Origin: Luzula sylvatica
Lineage: Eukaryota; Streptophyta; Magnoliopsida; Poales; Juncaceae
Assembly: GCA_946800325.1 (NCBI GenBank)
Contig: OX326958.1
Location: 29,056,914 to 29,120,913 of the forward strand
DNA: 64,000 nucleotides
Reading direction: 5' to 3'
In this document: one piece after another, positions 23,681 through 33,875 of the stretch
Position numbering within the stretch: position 1 is the first letter of the stretch
Layout: the number at the start of each line of letters is the position of its first letter
Notes under the pieces: model-generated
What the model was told of the DNA's origin: nothing
The model's database searches: none
What the model saw: only the letters and a program-made list of their open reading frames with translations
Translations under genes and position numbers: made by a program

Positions 23681-24855
23681 AATTTTGATAACTATCCCCA
23701 ATTTAAATTTCCTTCCTCCGTCAAAATCAACAATTAAACCAAAAATCAGTTACAAGATTAACTATAATTTCCTACCATGTTCAATTTCGATTAGGCGGCA
23801 CCAAAACTGTAAGTAATATGTTCCTCAGTGATCGCGTTTAGTCTCAACTTCATGAGCGACTTCGAAGGGTAAGCCAGGAGGCCAAGGCGGTAGAAGCATG
23901 TGTGCGATGATGGGAGGTGGTGTTTAGAATCTGAAGACTTATATATATCTGCAATTTAGAACTTAAACCGCCAAATCCCTCCGCAGGCAAATATTTAACC
24001 GATGTCCAAAAAATAACAACATTCTCCGCTGCTCTGCCGGCATATCTCCTCCACCACCTTTCAATAAATTTTTTTTAATTATTATATTATAATTTATTCT
24101 TTTAAAAATAAAAATATCATATTTACCCTACCGAACTTTCTTTAAAAAAATCATATTTAACCTCTATGAAAAAGTTAAAATGGTATTCTAGACTTTTGAG
24201 AGGGTAAGTAAAATACTTCAGGTTTTTAAGAAGGGTAAATAAATGAATTCTCTCATATTTAATAATAAAATTAACAGAAAAAACGAACCTCCTAGAACCA
24301 AATAATGCATGGATCGTCAATTTCGTACTCATTATACTCGGTATGTGTTTGCCAATCTTCCACATCAACAACTCGTGTGCTTCCCCCAAGCATCCTATCA
24401 AAATCCTGAAGATCCAAATTTGAGAAAAATAACTTCACATTTTCCTGCAAAAGAATATCCCCAAAACCCTTTGAGAAGCTTTTCACTTGTTTGGATATCG
24501 AACTAACAAACCCTTCCTCAATCAGTAAGTTTATATAGGACCCTCGATTTTGACTATTTACCGCTATGTCCTTCCCTCCAGGATAGAGCTCGATTGATTT
24601 GTTCTCCCCAAATTTGTTCACTTCCCGAACGAATGTAAGGCCTAACTCGTCAGAATCGAGGATTTCGACGTCCATGTCGAGAATCGCTTTATAACCCGAG
24701 TACAACTCAGGATCCGCGTCTTTTATGTCTTCGAGCATTATCTTTTTTCCAGCGAGTTGGGCGTAGAATATTTTGTCGAAAAAAATAGCTACCTGGACTC
24801 GGTGCATCAATGCCAGTCCAATGATCCGCCCAGAAAATTCGAAGTACCTCCCCCT

Positions 24856-24857
<2 letters not shown>

Positions 24858-24923
<66 letters not shown>
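24858..24923. repeat. (CT)n microsatellite
   Basis: About 33 CT units (GA on the coding strand) inside the HECT pseudogene, just upstream of the YFEFSGR-coding segment. It could lie in a decayed intron boundary. Confidence 0.95.
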
Positions 24924-24925
<2 letters not shown>

Positions 24926-25283
24926 GCACCAATCTTGAGCATGTGCGGCTCGTGACCCGTCACTTGCTTTAGACTAAGCTCACAAGGTTATACTATCATA
25001 TTTAAATTTCATAATTGTACCTCTATTAGGGTAGAACCGCCCTTTATCAGAGGCACATGGTACAAACAACACGTTTTGAGGGCTAAAAATCTTCTGACAA
25101 ATCAAATAGAACCACTCGCGCCTTACTCCAGGCCCAGTGGCTTCTTCCCCCTTTAATTCGACCAACAACCCTTTTTTCAAATCCACAGGTTCGGCTGAGC
25201 CAACATATTCGAATGATGTGGTAAAAAGCATGCTTCGATCCAACGCCATCGAGAACAACTTATCGTCCTCATCGTCCTCATAC

Positions 25284-25880
25284 ACTGTTGTAAAAAACGG
25301 TGAAAAACGATGAAAAACGGTGAAAAAACGGTGTTTCAGTGGAAAAACGTTCCGTTTTTTACAAGACGGTTTGAAAAAATGGTCAAACGTTTTTTTACCG
25401 TGTTTGACCGTTTTTTTTGGGAAAAAACGTTTTTCGGTTCGAAAAACGGCCGTTTTTCACAACAAAAAATTGAAATTTTGATTATTTATCGTTTTTTGGC
25501 CCATTCTTTTTTTCCAACCCAATAAAATTACCAATTTTTTTACTTACGGTTGTCCCGAATGATGTTAATGATTTTACTATTTAGTTTATGTTTGGATTTG
25601 AGTTTATATTTTGATGTTACGTTTTGTTGGACATTCCTTTTGATGTTACGTTTATGTTAGACATTCGTTTTGATGTTATGTTTTATGTTGGATGTTGTTT
25701 ATGTTATTTTTTTTACTATTAAAAAATTACATTATTATATATTTTTTTGGTTTCATCTATAAATTTTAATTAAATTACTATCGATTTCGGTGACCGTTTT
25801 TTCACCGTTTTTCCACCGTTTTTTCACCGTTTTACGGTCCCCGACCGTTCCGTACCGTTTTCCGTATTTTACAACATTGA
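25284..25880. mobile_element. hAT-like non-autonomous element inside the HECT exon
   Basis: A 597-bp insertion with ends (C)ACTGTTGTAAAA and TTTTACAACATTG(A), flanked by CCTCATAC at 25276-25283 and 25881-25888, the 8-bp duplication expected of hAT elements. Subterminal regions are full of AAAAACGG and CCGTTTTT motifs on opposite strands, as in hAT ends. Removing the element and one duplication rejoins the codons for VYE and DDED in frame. Confidence 0.85.
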
Positions 25881-27133
25881 CCTCATACACCATTTCTTCT
25901 GGAAACATCATGAGGGCGATTTCTCGTGTCGATTCGAAGTTGAAAACATTACGATATTTCAGCATCCAGTTGTACTCCTCATTCGGCGTGATGATGTGTA
26001 TAAGGAAATTAAGTGGGATCGACCACGAGGTGAGGAACGAGAGGAGGGACACCTCAGCATCTTCATAGATGTTGGAGAGAGAGTTCAATTCGGTGAGGAT
26101 GACGAGTATGCGTGATAATCGATGGTCAATTACGCCGTTGGCTAAAATGTTGTTAATTTCCTCCATACATGTATTGAGTTTATCGAGCAAGTCTCTGAAA
26201 ATCGGGTAAAGGAGGATAATCCATTTGTAAATTTTTGTGTTTGAATCGGAGGGTGTGTTTATATTGCATGGATTTAGGTGTGTGTAGAGTTCGCGAGGCA
26301 TGGGCCCCACGTCACCCACCCAATCTTGGATGAGTACCCGTAGGGATAACATGAAACTGGAGAAAGTCTTTAAATATTTCTTAGATAAGATCATAGTCTC
26401 GGTGGAAAGATCTTCGATTAACACATCAGTAATTTCTCTCGCAAAAGGAAACAAAAGGGGTACTGCATTTTCTGGATGACGGAAGAGACCAATTGATCTC
26501 CATTCTGGTACGTCAAGGAGAGAAGCTAGGGTTCTTCGGCAGGACCGGTACACAAAGTCTTGTTTACCGGCAAAACATGATATTAATTTACAGAACTCGA
26601 GGAGACAAGATACTTTGAACTCATCGGGCTTGCATATATGGCTGGTAAAAAGCAAAATAGAACGATTATTTGCCGATAAGTACGATTTTACTAAAGAAAC
26701 AGGCGCACCAGATAAGAGGAACACGTTCAGATATTGGGATACCATATCCAGATCTGTTGGGTTTGGGGACAGCGATAAAAATTTCTTAACGATCGAGCTC
26801 ATATGATTCGGGTCTTGAGGATTGGCAATCTCAATCGCCACCTGCCAGGCAAATGGCAAACGGGTGGACCAAAGACGTGAAGTTAAATGAAGAAGAGAAT
26901 CTGGAAGAACTGGGCAATGAGCAATAGTTGATTCGCCATCCATCTATCAAGCAAAAATCGCCGGCACGAGAAGGACTAGCGAGATGACCAATGATACTAT
27001 TCACGCTATCAGATGGATTTGAGTGCATCACTATCGTTTTTGAACATGTACGCACGAAGAAATGGATAGGAATCATCGCAGGATCAAAACTGTCCTCGAT
27101 TAGTTCTTCGCCTTCTCTTCGACAAGGAGCCAA

Positions 27134-27205
27134 CTTTCAAAAACAAAATAATTCGTTTCAATTTCAATTTCTAAATTATGAAATCAAAGGTAACAACTCG
27201 TGAAT
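27134..27205. repeat. 72-bp repeat shared with 31010-31079
   Basis: The stretch with TTCGTTTCAATTTCAA and AAATCAAAGGTAACAACTCG is repeated nearly exactly at 31010-31079. On the minus strand both copies end in an AAAG just before a coding-like exon, so this looks like a shared intron or leader module. Confidence 0.75.
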
Positions 27206-27804
27206 CTTACATCAATCAGCCCGTTTTTGCAGATTTTGTTGCTGGTGGCCTCCTCCTCTCGAACCATGATTGCTAGCTCTTCTAGTCTTTCTCTTCAAGC
27301 TGTATTCTCAATTTCTCGTTCAAAATCTATAGTCTATACAACGAATTATACAAAATAGGAAGAACGAATCAGCTATTTAACAGATCAATGAGATCAATAA
27401 CTTCATAAGATATTGAATCTAAAAAACTGTAACATAAAGGCGAAAATACTACATCAAATCAGATGTTAGTGTGTGATATTTTACGCATATACCCCTCTGA
27501 ATATCTTTTATTACACAGTAATCCCGTTTCACGGCTTCATCATTGTTATTTTGAACTAAGCTTTTATTACGTTGATTTTGTGATTTAGGTAAACGAATGC
27601 ATATACCCCTCTAAACCCTAACACCTAAACCCTAAACCCTAAACCGTCAACAGTAATCCCGTTTCACGGCTTCATCATTGTTATTTTGAACTAAGCTTTT
27701 ATTACGTTGATCTTGCACGAATTCAGTTTTTTTTTAAATTACAGAAATAGAATGTTATAAAGCAAAACAAAATTGAATTTTGAAATACAATATACATTTT
27801 AACT
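27206..27804. other. spacer with short telomere-like and direct repeats
   Basis: Contains three CCCTAAA-type units at about 27613-27645. The segment CGTTTCACGGCTTCATCATT appears twice (about 27527 and 27658), with a diverged third version near 28805. No gene seen. Confidence 0.5.
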
Positions 27805-28740
27805 CAATTAAAGAGAAAAATGGAAGGGAAATGGAAACTTATTGTTACCTGAATAGGAAGAATTTTGCCGCGTTCAAAAAAATTCGAAAAAGAAGAAAAA
27901 TGGAATAATAGTTGAAAAGGAAACAAATAAATTGTATGAATAATAGTTGAAAATGGAATAATAGTCGAAAAAGAAGAAATGGAAGGGAAATGAAAACTCA
28001 TTGTTACCTGAATAGGAAGAATTTTGCCGCGTTCAAAAAAATTCGAAAAAGAAGAAAAATGGAATAATAGTTGAAAAGGAAACAAATAAATTGTATGAAT
28101 AATAGTTGAAAATGGAATAATAGTCGAAAAAGAAGAAATGGAAGGGAAATGGAAACTTATTGTTACCTGAATAGGAACAATTTTGCCGCGTTCAAAAAAA
28201 TTCGAAAAAGAAGAAAAATGGAATAATAGTTGAAAAGGAAACAAATAAATTGTATGAATAATAGTTGAAAATGGAATAATAGTCGAAAAAAGAAGAAATG
28301 GAAGGGAAATGAAAACTCATTGTTACCTGAATAGGAAGAATTTTGCCGCGTTCAAAAAAATTCGAAAAAGAAGAAAAATGGAATAATAGTTGAAAAGGAA
28401 ACAAATAAATTGTATGAATAATAGTTGAAAATGGAATAATAGTCGAAAAAGAAGAAATGGAAGGGAAATGAAAACTTATTGTTACCTGAATAGGAAGAAT
28501 TTTGCCGCGTTCAAAAAAATTCGAAAAAGAAGAAAAATGGAATAATAGTTGAAAAAGAAACAAATAAATTATATGAATAATAGTTGAAAATGGAATAATA
28601 GTCGAAAAAGAAGAAATGGAAGGGAAATGAAAACTTATTGTTACCTGAATAGGAACAATTTTGCCGCGTTCAAAAAAATTCGAAAAAGAAGAAAAATGGA
28701 ATAATAGTTGAAAAGGAAACAAATAAATTGTATGAACATA
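27805..28740. repeat. 159-bp tandem satellite array, about 5.8 copies
   Basis: GGAAGGGAAATG-type starts occur at 27822, 27981, 28140, 28300, 28459 and 28618: spacing 159, except one of 160 through an extra A. Units differ by only a few bases. The unit is 53 codons, so on the minus strand the array stays open for long stretches with a repeated LLFHFSSFSNFFERGK peptide. Each unit also carries CAGGTAACA on the minus strand, a splice-donor-like sequence. The frame is more likely a consequence of the period than a gene. Confidence 0.95.
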
Positions 28741-29790
28741 GTCGGTTCAGATGTTAGTGTGATAAATTTTACGCATATACCCTTCTAAATATTTTTTATT
28801 ACACAGTAAATCCCGTTTCCCGGGTTTTTTATTACACAGTAATCTCTGTTATTATGACCTAAGCTTTTATTACGTTTTTATTACTCAAAACCCGATCCAA
28901 TAACCCAATATAAATCAACCATATATTTGGGCTGATTTGATCCATTGAGTGGCCCATATATATATATATGGGACATGTTCAATGGCCAACGGTCTTATTT
29001 GGCCAACATGGCCAACACTTTACTGACCGTCGGATCTTCAAATCTTGTGGCTGTTATCAAATCCCGCACTAGATTAAAATTAGATGGTTTTCAATCTAAA
29101 CCCTCTGGTTTTTATCTGGTTTTACATAAAAAACCGGATTTTGGATTCATCGTTTTTTTTTTCTTATCTTTCTTTCTCAAGAGGTCTCCCGGCTTTTCAA
29201 CTTTAGCAACATGTAAGAAAGACTTAAGAGCCCTCCTTACCTGGTTCTCTCCAAAGCACATCGTGCTTCTTCTCTCCACGCAAAGAAAAGAGGCTGTCGA
29301 GAGTGGAGGTCTCGCTGGAGAACAAGGAACGACAGAGAGGCATGGATTGAGGGAAATTCATTTACTGCACACGATATGTTTCCTCCCTCAAACCCTAAGT
29401 GAAATTCATTTGCCTCGAACAAGGAACAAGGACCGCCTTTAGAGGTATTATTACCTTTTATGCTTCTTTATTTCTGTAATTCTTTGTGAAATTTCGCATA
29501 TTTTTAGTTAATTTGACTGAAATTAGTGAAATTCATATTTCATTGCAAGTGCCAGCAGGAATGTAGTCGATTTGGATTCAATTCGGATAAATTGACCTTA
29601 ATATGAATTTCAGGTTATTTTGAAATAATCACGTGAGAGAGAGAAAATAAAGCTGCCCTCGTAATTAGTGTATGAAGATATGGGCAGTGTTTTATTTTGA
29701 AATAAATCTAGACCGTTTATCAAAATAAATGAATGGTCAAGATTGGGACTCCAAATAATGACTCCAAATAGGGACTCCATGGAACCTCTC

Positions 29791-29842
<52 letters not shown>

Positions 29843-30254
29843 CTGAAAAAAACAAAAATGAAATTCATTTTGAATAAAATAAGAATTGATTGGTCCTAAT
29901 TTGATATATAATCATTTTTGTTTTGTTTGGACTTGCATTAGATTGTTGATATCTACTTAACTACTTGTTCTTGATAAAGAGAGGAGAAACGAGGCCTTGT
30001 TGGTGACTTGGTGTTGAGAGAGATCAAGTATATTGATGATCATGCAGATCATGTACATTTGAAGCATTGATTATTTATTATTATTATTTTTGTATGTGAA
30101 ACTATGTAGAGAGCCATTTAATTTTTGGAAAGAAAAAAATAACTCACAAATATGATGACACGTATCCTAAATCCTTAATTAGATGAATGTATGGAGAACA
30201 TGGTATGGAGACATGAATACATCCAAATGATTAGGATAATGTTAGTTGTTAATT
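28741..30254. other. TA-flanked element-like segment and spacer
   Basis: From about 28970 (GGGACATGTTC, just after a TATATA run) to about 29792 (GAACCTCTCCC, just before a 50-bp TA run) the sequence has related inverted ends and may be one insertion in a TA microsatellite. Its interior (about 29220-29450) resembles a captured gene leader. A 165-codon frame at 28945-29442 is low-complexity and not convincing. The remainder is AT-rich. Confidence 0.4.
29793..29840. repeat. (TA)n microsatellite
   Basis: About 23 TA units in an uninterrupted run. Confidence 0.95.
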
Positions 30255-30430
30255 AGGTTTAATTATTATTCCCCAAATCTATGATTGGGATAACTAATTA
30301 GGTTTAATTATTAGTCCCCAAATCTATGATTGGGATAACTAATTAGGTTTAATTATTAGTCCCCAAATCTATGATTCGGATAACTAATTAGGTTTAATTA
30401 TTAGTCCCCAAATCTATGATTAGGATAACG
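30255..30430. repeat. 45-bp tandem repeat, 4 copies
   Basis: Unit AATTAGGTTTAATTATTAGT followed by CCCCAAATCTATGATTGGGA and TAACT, with point differences between units. Confidence 0.9.
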
Positions 30431-30701
30431 TAAGTTCAATATATATATACAAGTAGCCATATAAGTTCCAAAACCAGGCAGGATAAATGTTTTTTTTCTT
30501 TTTTCTAACGCTTCGAATGAATATAATTCAATATCATTGCACACAACAATAACTACACACATAATCGATACTTTCCTTCCAATTCATACAAAAAAACAAT
30601 AATCAAACTAAAATCAAATTCATCATCCAAATTCCAAAGCAAATCCTTAACCAACCAACTCTCTTGTATTGTTAGTACCTATTATTTCTTCTTTTCCTTT
30701 T

Positions 30702-31009
30702 TCAAGCCAGCGAAGAGCTTGTCTCGCCTACTTCTTGCTGCGCTGCACCACTTGTCTCAGTCTCGCCTACTTCTTGCTGCGCTGCACCACTTGTCTCGCC
30801 CACTTCATACTCTGAACCAAACAAGGATACAAATTTGCAATTAGAACCTTATGAAAAAGAATTATTACGCATTGGTATTTTAAAAAATGATTATATACCA
30901 CATTCTTGTTCTTCAAGTTCCTCGAGAGGTATTTTGGCTTCTCTACTTGGTTTTGCAATGACGACATTCTTCTTCTTTTTCCGCCTTAAAGCTAGCAAAC
31001 GTCCCGGCT
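30702..31009 (-). CDS. unknown small gene fragment with repeated acidic tail
   Basis: On the minus strand an exon from about 31009 to 30902 reads KPGRLLALRRKKKKNVVIAK, then REAKIPLEELEEQEC. A GT donor at about 30901 and an AG acceptor at about 30809 would join it to a last exon ending at a TGA (30702-30704). That tail repeats TSGAAQQEVGET twice through a 42-bp tandem duplication and ends SSSLA. The basic and acidic blocks could be a real C-terminus, but I find no start codon and no family. The upstream border is the 72-bp module also found before the HECT pseudogene. Confidence 0.4.
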
Positions 31010-31079
31010 TTAAAAAACAAAATACTTCGTTTCAATTTCAAATTCTAAATTATCAAATCAAAGGTAACAACTCGTGAAT
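31010..31079. repeat. second copy of the 72-bp module
   Basis: Near-identical to 27134-27205, same orientation relative to a minus-strand exon. Confidence 0.75.
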
Positions 31080-31371
31080 AGAGCAATATGTGTGTTTATT
31101 TAGCTCGAATTCATGTGAGTTGATAAGATCCGGTGTTTACCAAGTGAATAGAATAGAGTCTATTCTCTTGATATATTTCTAAAATTCATGTGAGTTTATA
31201 AGATCCAGTTGTATTATGAATTTACGTGTGTTTATTTAACTCAAATTCTTTATTTTAAGATATATATATTCAACCATGCAATTAAATAAAAAAAATACAT
31301 ATATTTCAATACAAAATTTTCTCAATGATACATAATTCCAATTGTATAATTTGCATATATTTAAAGAGTGA

Positions 31372-31618
31372 TGATGCACTTCCCCCCATTCTCTCCCCCA
31401 TCTCTCCCCCACCTCGGGATGTACGCCGGAAGGTTTAACACCATCAAATTTTATATCTTAAAATCATGATTTAATATCTTAATCTATAGTTTAACACCAT
31501 AACTAAGATGTCGAAAAATAAATTAAGATGTTAAATCATAATTAAGATGTTAAATTTGAAGGCGTTAAGTCTTACGATGACACATCAAGGGTTGTGGGGG
31601 AGAGTTGGGGGGAGGTAC
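31372..31618. mobile_element. MITE with C-rich/G-rich inverted ends
   Basis: About 247 bp. The left end CACTTCCCCCCATTCTC and CTCTCCCCCAC mirror the right end GTGGGGGAGAGTTGGGGGGA. The interior is AT-rich with repeated TTAAGATGTTAAAT-like motifs in both orientations. The target duplication is unclear. Confidence 0.6.
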
Positions 31619-32073
31619 AACTTTTTCCATATTTAAAATATATAATAAAATTATATTAAAAAATATAATATGATACATTTAAAAACTGGATAAAATACAT
31701 GGAAAACATAAAATACCATCAACATAAGTAAAATTTATCACGAGTAGAGTGCCTAACTTTTTCTCTACTAAAAAAGTTCAATTTTCTAGCCTACAACCGA
31801 TAGTGGAGACGAAGATATTTTTGACTGAACTTTGGTACTGTGTAGCTCGTGCAGTGATATTTAAATTATTCAAATGCCTGATTAAAGTAATATAGTATAT
31901 TGGAAATAATAAATGCATTAATGGATCCTTTTATTAACTCGCTACATAAATTTGTACTAAATATAACAATAAAAAGTTTAACCCGAATAAAACCAAACGG
32001 TGTCTTTGTTTCGGTTATAAATTATAGGAAAAAGTACTTCGCTTCCCTCTTCCGTGTCTTCACACTTCACACT

Positions 32074-32075
<2 letters not shown>

Positions 32076-32112
<37 letters not shown>
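32076..32112. repeat. (GA)n microsatellite
   Basis: About 18 GA units, in a position that looks like the 5' UTR of the transcription unit entered later by the LINE. Confidence 0.95.
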
Positions 32113-32118
<6 letters not shown>

Positions 32119-32575
32119 ACATTACCGCTTTTCTTCCCTTCCTCGTATTCTCGGCTTTGGATTCGGAGGAGATATTTGTTCTATACTTTTGATAACAGGT
32201 GTGTCTCAATCTCAATCTCAATCTCACTGTACTATTCCAACTTCCTTTTTTCGAAATCTTTTCATGGTTTTCTAATTATGTTCACCGTAATAGGGTGTGT
32301 ACAGTTGTAAAATTCTATAATTTCAGCGACTTTCGATCTCAACTGTTTCGTTTTTCTATTTTTGAAAGGGATTCTCGGTTATTATGTGAGAATTTAAATG
32401 AATTTGAATGGTCTATTTGAAAATTAATCCAATTTGTTTATCTAATCTTTTGCTATTCTTTAAATGAATAATAAATTTCTACTCTCAATCCGTATCAATT
32501 GAGTTTCCAATTATTGCATATTTGTTAATTGGAAATTTGGAATTGGATTATATTATTTGAAAAACTTTGTCAAAT

Positions 32576-32790
32576 TATAGTTCTGACAGTCGCTGAGTTA
32601 ATTGGAATTCCAATTATTATTTTCTGAATGCATATGCAAAACTTTTGTTCCATTAATTTTATTTGGAATTCCAATATTTGTTAATCGTATCAATTAACGA
32701 CCCATGAAAACTCATTACTTTCCTTAGTAAATTAAATGTACCTTTTTCTATTTCATGCAGATTCGACACATATATTTTGTGGGACTATTT
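32576..32790. repeat. direct repeat copy 1 (partner at 39634-39843)
   Basis: About 210 bp starting TATAGTTCTGACAGTCGCTG, ending at the ATTCGACACAT exon start. The partner across the LINE is about 85-90% alike. It contains an intron 3' end (ATGCAG) and the beginning of an exon, so an exon-intron unit was duplicated. Confidence 0.85.
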
Positions 32791-33106
32791 GGCTTAATTC
32801 CGAGAGACAGACTATTTAGCTTGTAAAGGTAAACCCTCTTTTCTGGTCACATTTCCTTTCCTTACCTTAATCATCATAAACTAATTAATGGCAATTAATA
32901 TTATCATACATGGCTGATCCAATCCAAAGAGAGGGTATGTGTTTCGTTAGTTTAAATTTTCATTCGATTTTATGCATATATGTTGTTACAAAGCAGTACC
33001 ACCGGTACAAGTATTGTGCCAACCATAGAAAAATAGATCAATTAATTTGTATGACAAAATGCAAAGTAATACTTCTCTTTCGGATATATATCACTAGTCA
33101 AAAAGA

Positions 33107-33853
33107 TTGTGGCGAGACTTGATGGAGAGAGAAGGTCTCAAGAAGGGCGATTTGACGACCCATAAAGGGCGACTGGGTAAGCAATACATAGGGAATGGCT
33201 GGTGGAATATCCAACGTACACCCAAGAAAAATTGCAACACCTATACCCCATACAAACGTCAATACATCCCTACAAAACCCCTTCTCTCTCAAAAAACACA
33301 CCAACCCAACTACAACCATCCTCTCCAACAGCAACCTCTTCACAAACGAAATATGCAAGGTCAAATCCCAAACCGAGGCAGCTGGTCCAACCAGGGAGGT
33401 AGACAAGGTCCACGCCTCAGGGAGGCAGAGCAGCAACCCCCCAAGCATCGTCAAGTCTGGCGACGACTGAGCGAGCAGAATGGACCACCAGTCACGAACC
33501 CACCTCCTAAGCTCCTCCTCAAAGAAGGAGTCCACACAAACAGAGCCACACAAATCCCACAAACCACAAAAGAACAGAACGCGAGCCAGCAGCCACGCCC
33601 CTACCAGCCAACTAACACCAAAGCTACCCCCATTCTCAACACACCCAGAACCCCACTATCCTTCCCCCCCAACCCGCACCACCCAGATTGGCAGGGCCTC
33701 TGCCTCAAATGTACGGCCAGTGACCACCTAACTGAAGACTGCCGCAGAGCTCGAGCATGCTGCTACTGTCGCCTGCCGGGTCACCTCTACATGGCATGCC
33801 TGCAGCGTCAAGACGACATCGAGAAAAGGCAGATTCTTCAACCCGCGCAATAA
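33107..33853 (+). CDS. LINE ORF1, first part with two CCHC zinc knuckles
   Basis: 248 codons from the first ATG; another start at 33122 (MEREGLKKG) is possible. The body is rich in Pro, Gln, Asn and Lys, as expected of an RNA-binding coat-like protein. Near the C-terminus are two knuckles of the C-x2-C-x4-H-x4-C type: CLKCTASDHLTEDC and CCYCRLPGHLYMAC. In many plant LINEs such knuckles are followed in the same ORF by an RRM-like domain. Here a TAA ends the frame and the next ORF starts 22 bp later in another frame. Confidence 0.8.
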   Translation: MWRDLMEREGLKKGDLTTHKGRLGKQYIGNGWWNIQRTPKKNCNTYTPYKRQYIPTKPLLSQKTHQPNYNHPLQQQPLHKRNMQGQIPNRGSWSNQGGRQGPRLREAEQQPPKHRQVWRRLSEQNGPPVTNPPPKLLLKEGVHTNRATQIPQTTKEQNASQQPRPYQPTNTKATPILNTPRTPLSFPPNPHHPDWQGLCLKCTASDHLTEDCRRARACCYCRLPGHLYMACLQRQDDIEKRQILQPAQ

Positions 33854-33875
33854 GCCTCTGCTCCAGCCACCGAAC

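Larger units (their letters stand above)
23785..27133 (-). pseudogene. UPL5-type HECT E3 ubiquitin ligase, decayed
   Basis: HECT ligases carry ubiquitin on a C-lobe cysteine and pass it to substrates. The 5' part has a ubiquitin-like start (HFFVRTCSKTIVMHSNPSD, about 27070-27000), frameshifted relative to the long exon beginning near 26943 (LLHLTSRLWSTRLPFAWQV, as in UPL5). The HECT domain starts EIALMMFPEEMVYE, is cut by a 597-bp hAT-like insertion (25284-25880), and resumes with EDDEDDKLFSMALDRSM and EEATGPGVRREWFYLICQ. It continues with YFEFSGRIIGLALMHRVQVA to TEYNEYEIDDPCIIWF at 24292. The C-lobe lies at about 24070-23785: WTSVKYLPAEGFGG and the catalytic PSSHTCFYRL are both visible but in different frames, ending ITEEHITYSFGAA. 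A GA microsatellite (24858-24923) interrupts the region before YFEFSGR. Insertion, frameshifts and stops together indicate a pseudogene. Confidence 0.85.
31880..33024 (+). pseudogene. 5' part of a transcription unit interrupted by the LINE
   Basis: After the GA-rich leader there is a good donor at about 32199 (AACAG|GTGTGT), an exon 32761-32828 bounded by TGCAG and GTAAAC, and a small exon beginning ATGGCTGATCC at 32910 (MADPIQRE, donor GTATGT). An exon starting after AG at about 32998 reads PPVQVLCQPNTFETVLDYDK only if the LINE is removed and 33009-33024 is joined to 39382. I do not recognise the product. It may be the start of the Argonaute-like gene farther on, but that link is inference. 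Confidence 0.4.

Noticed and set aside
24757..24972. Plus-strand frames encoding long Ser-Leu repeats
   Set aside because: They are translations of the CT microsatellite opposite the HECT pseudogene.
27604..27650. Interstitial telomere fusion site
   Set aside because: Only about three CCCTAAA units; too short to infer a chromosome-end event.
27804..28722. Repeated-peptide protein on the minus strand
   Set aside because: The open frames follow from a unit length divisible by three in a satellite; no start context, no domain. Kept only as a repeat.
27805..28740. CRISPR-like array
   Set aside because: Units are contiguous 159-bp tandem copies without spacers, and the DNA is a plant nuclear genome.
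28945..29442. 165-codon plus-strand frame
   Set aside because: Low-complexity composition, no family resemblance, and it lies within an element-like segment.
33098..33562. Minus-strand frame of 154 codons
   Set aside because: It is antisense to the LINE ORF1 zinc-knuckle protein, which has clear family motifs.
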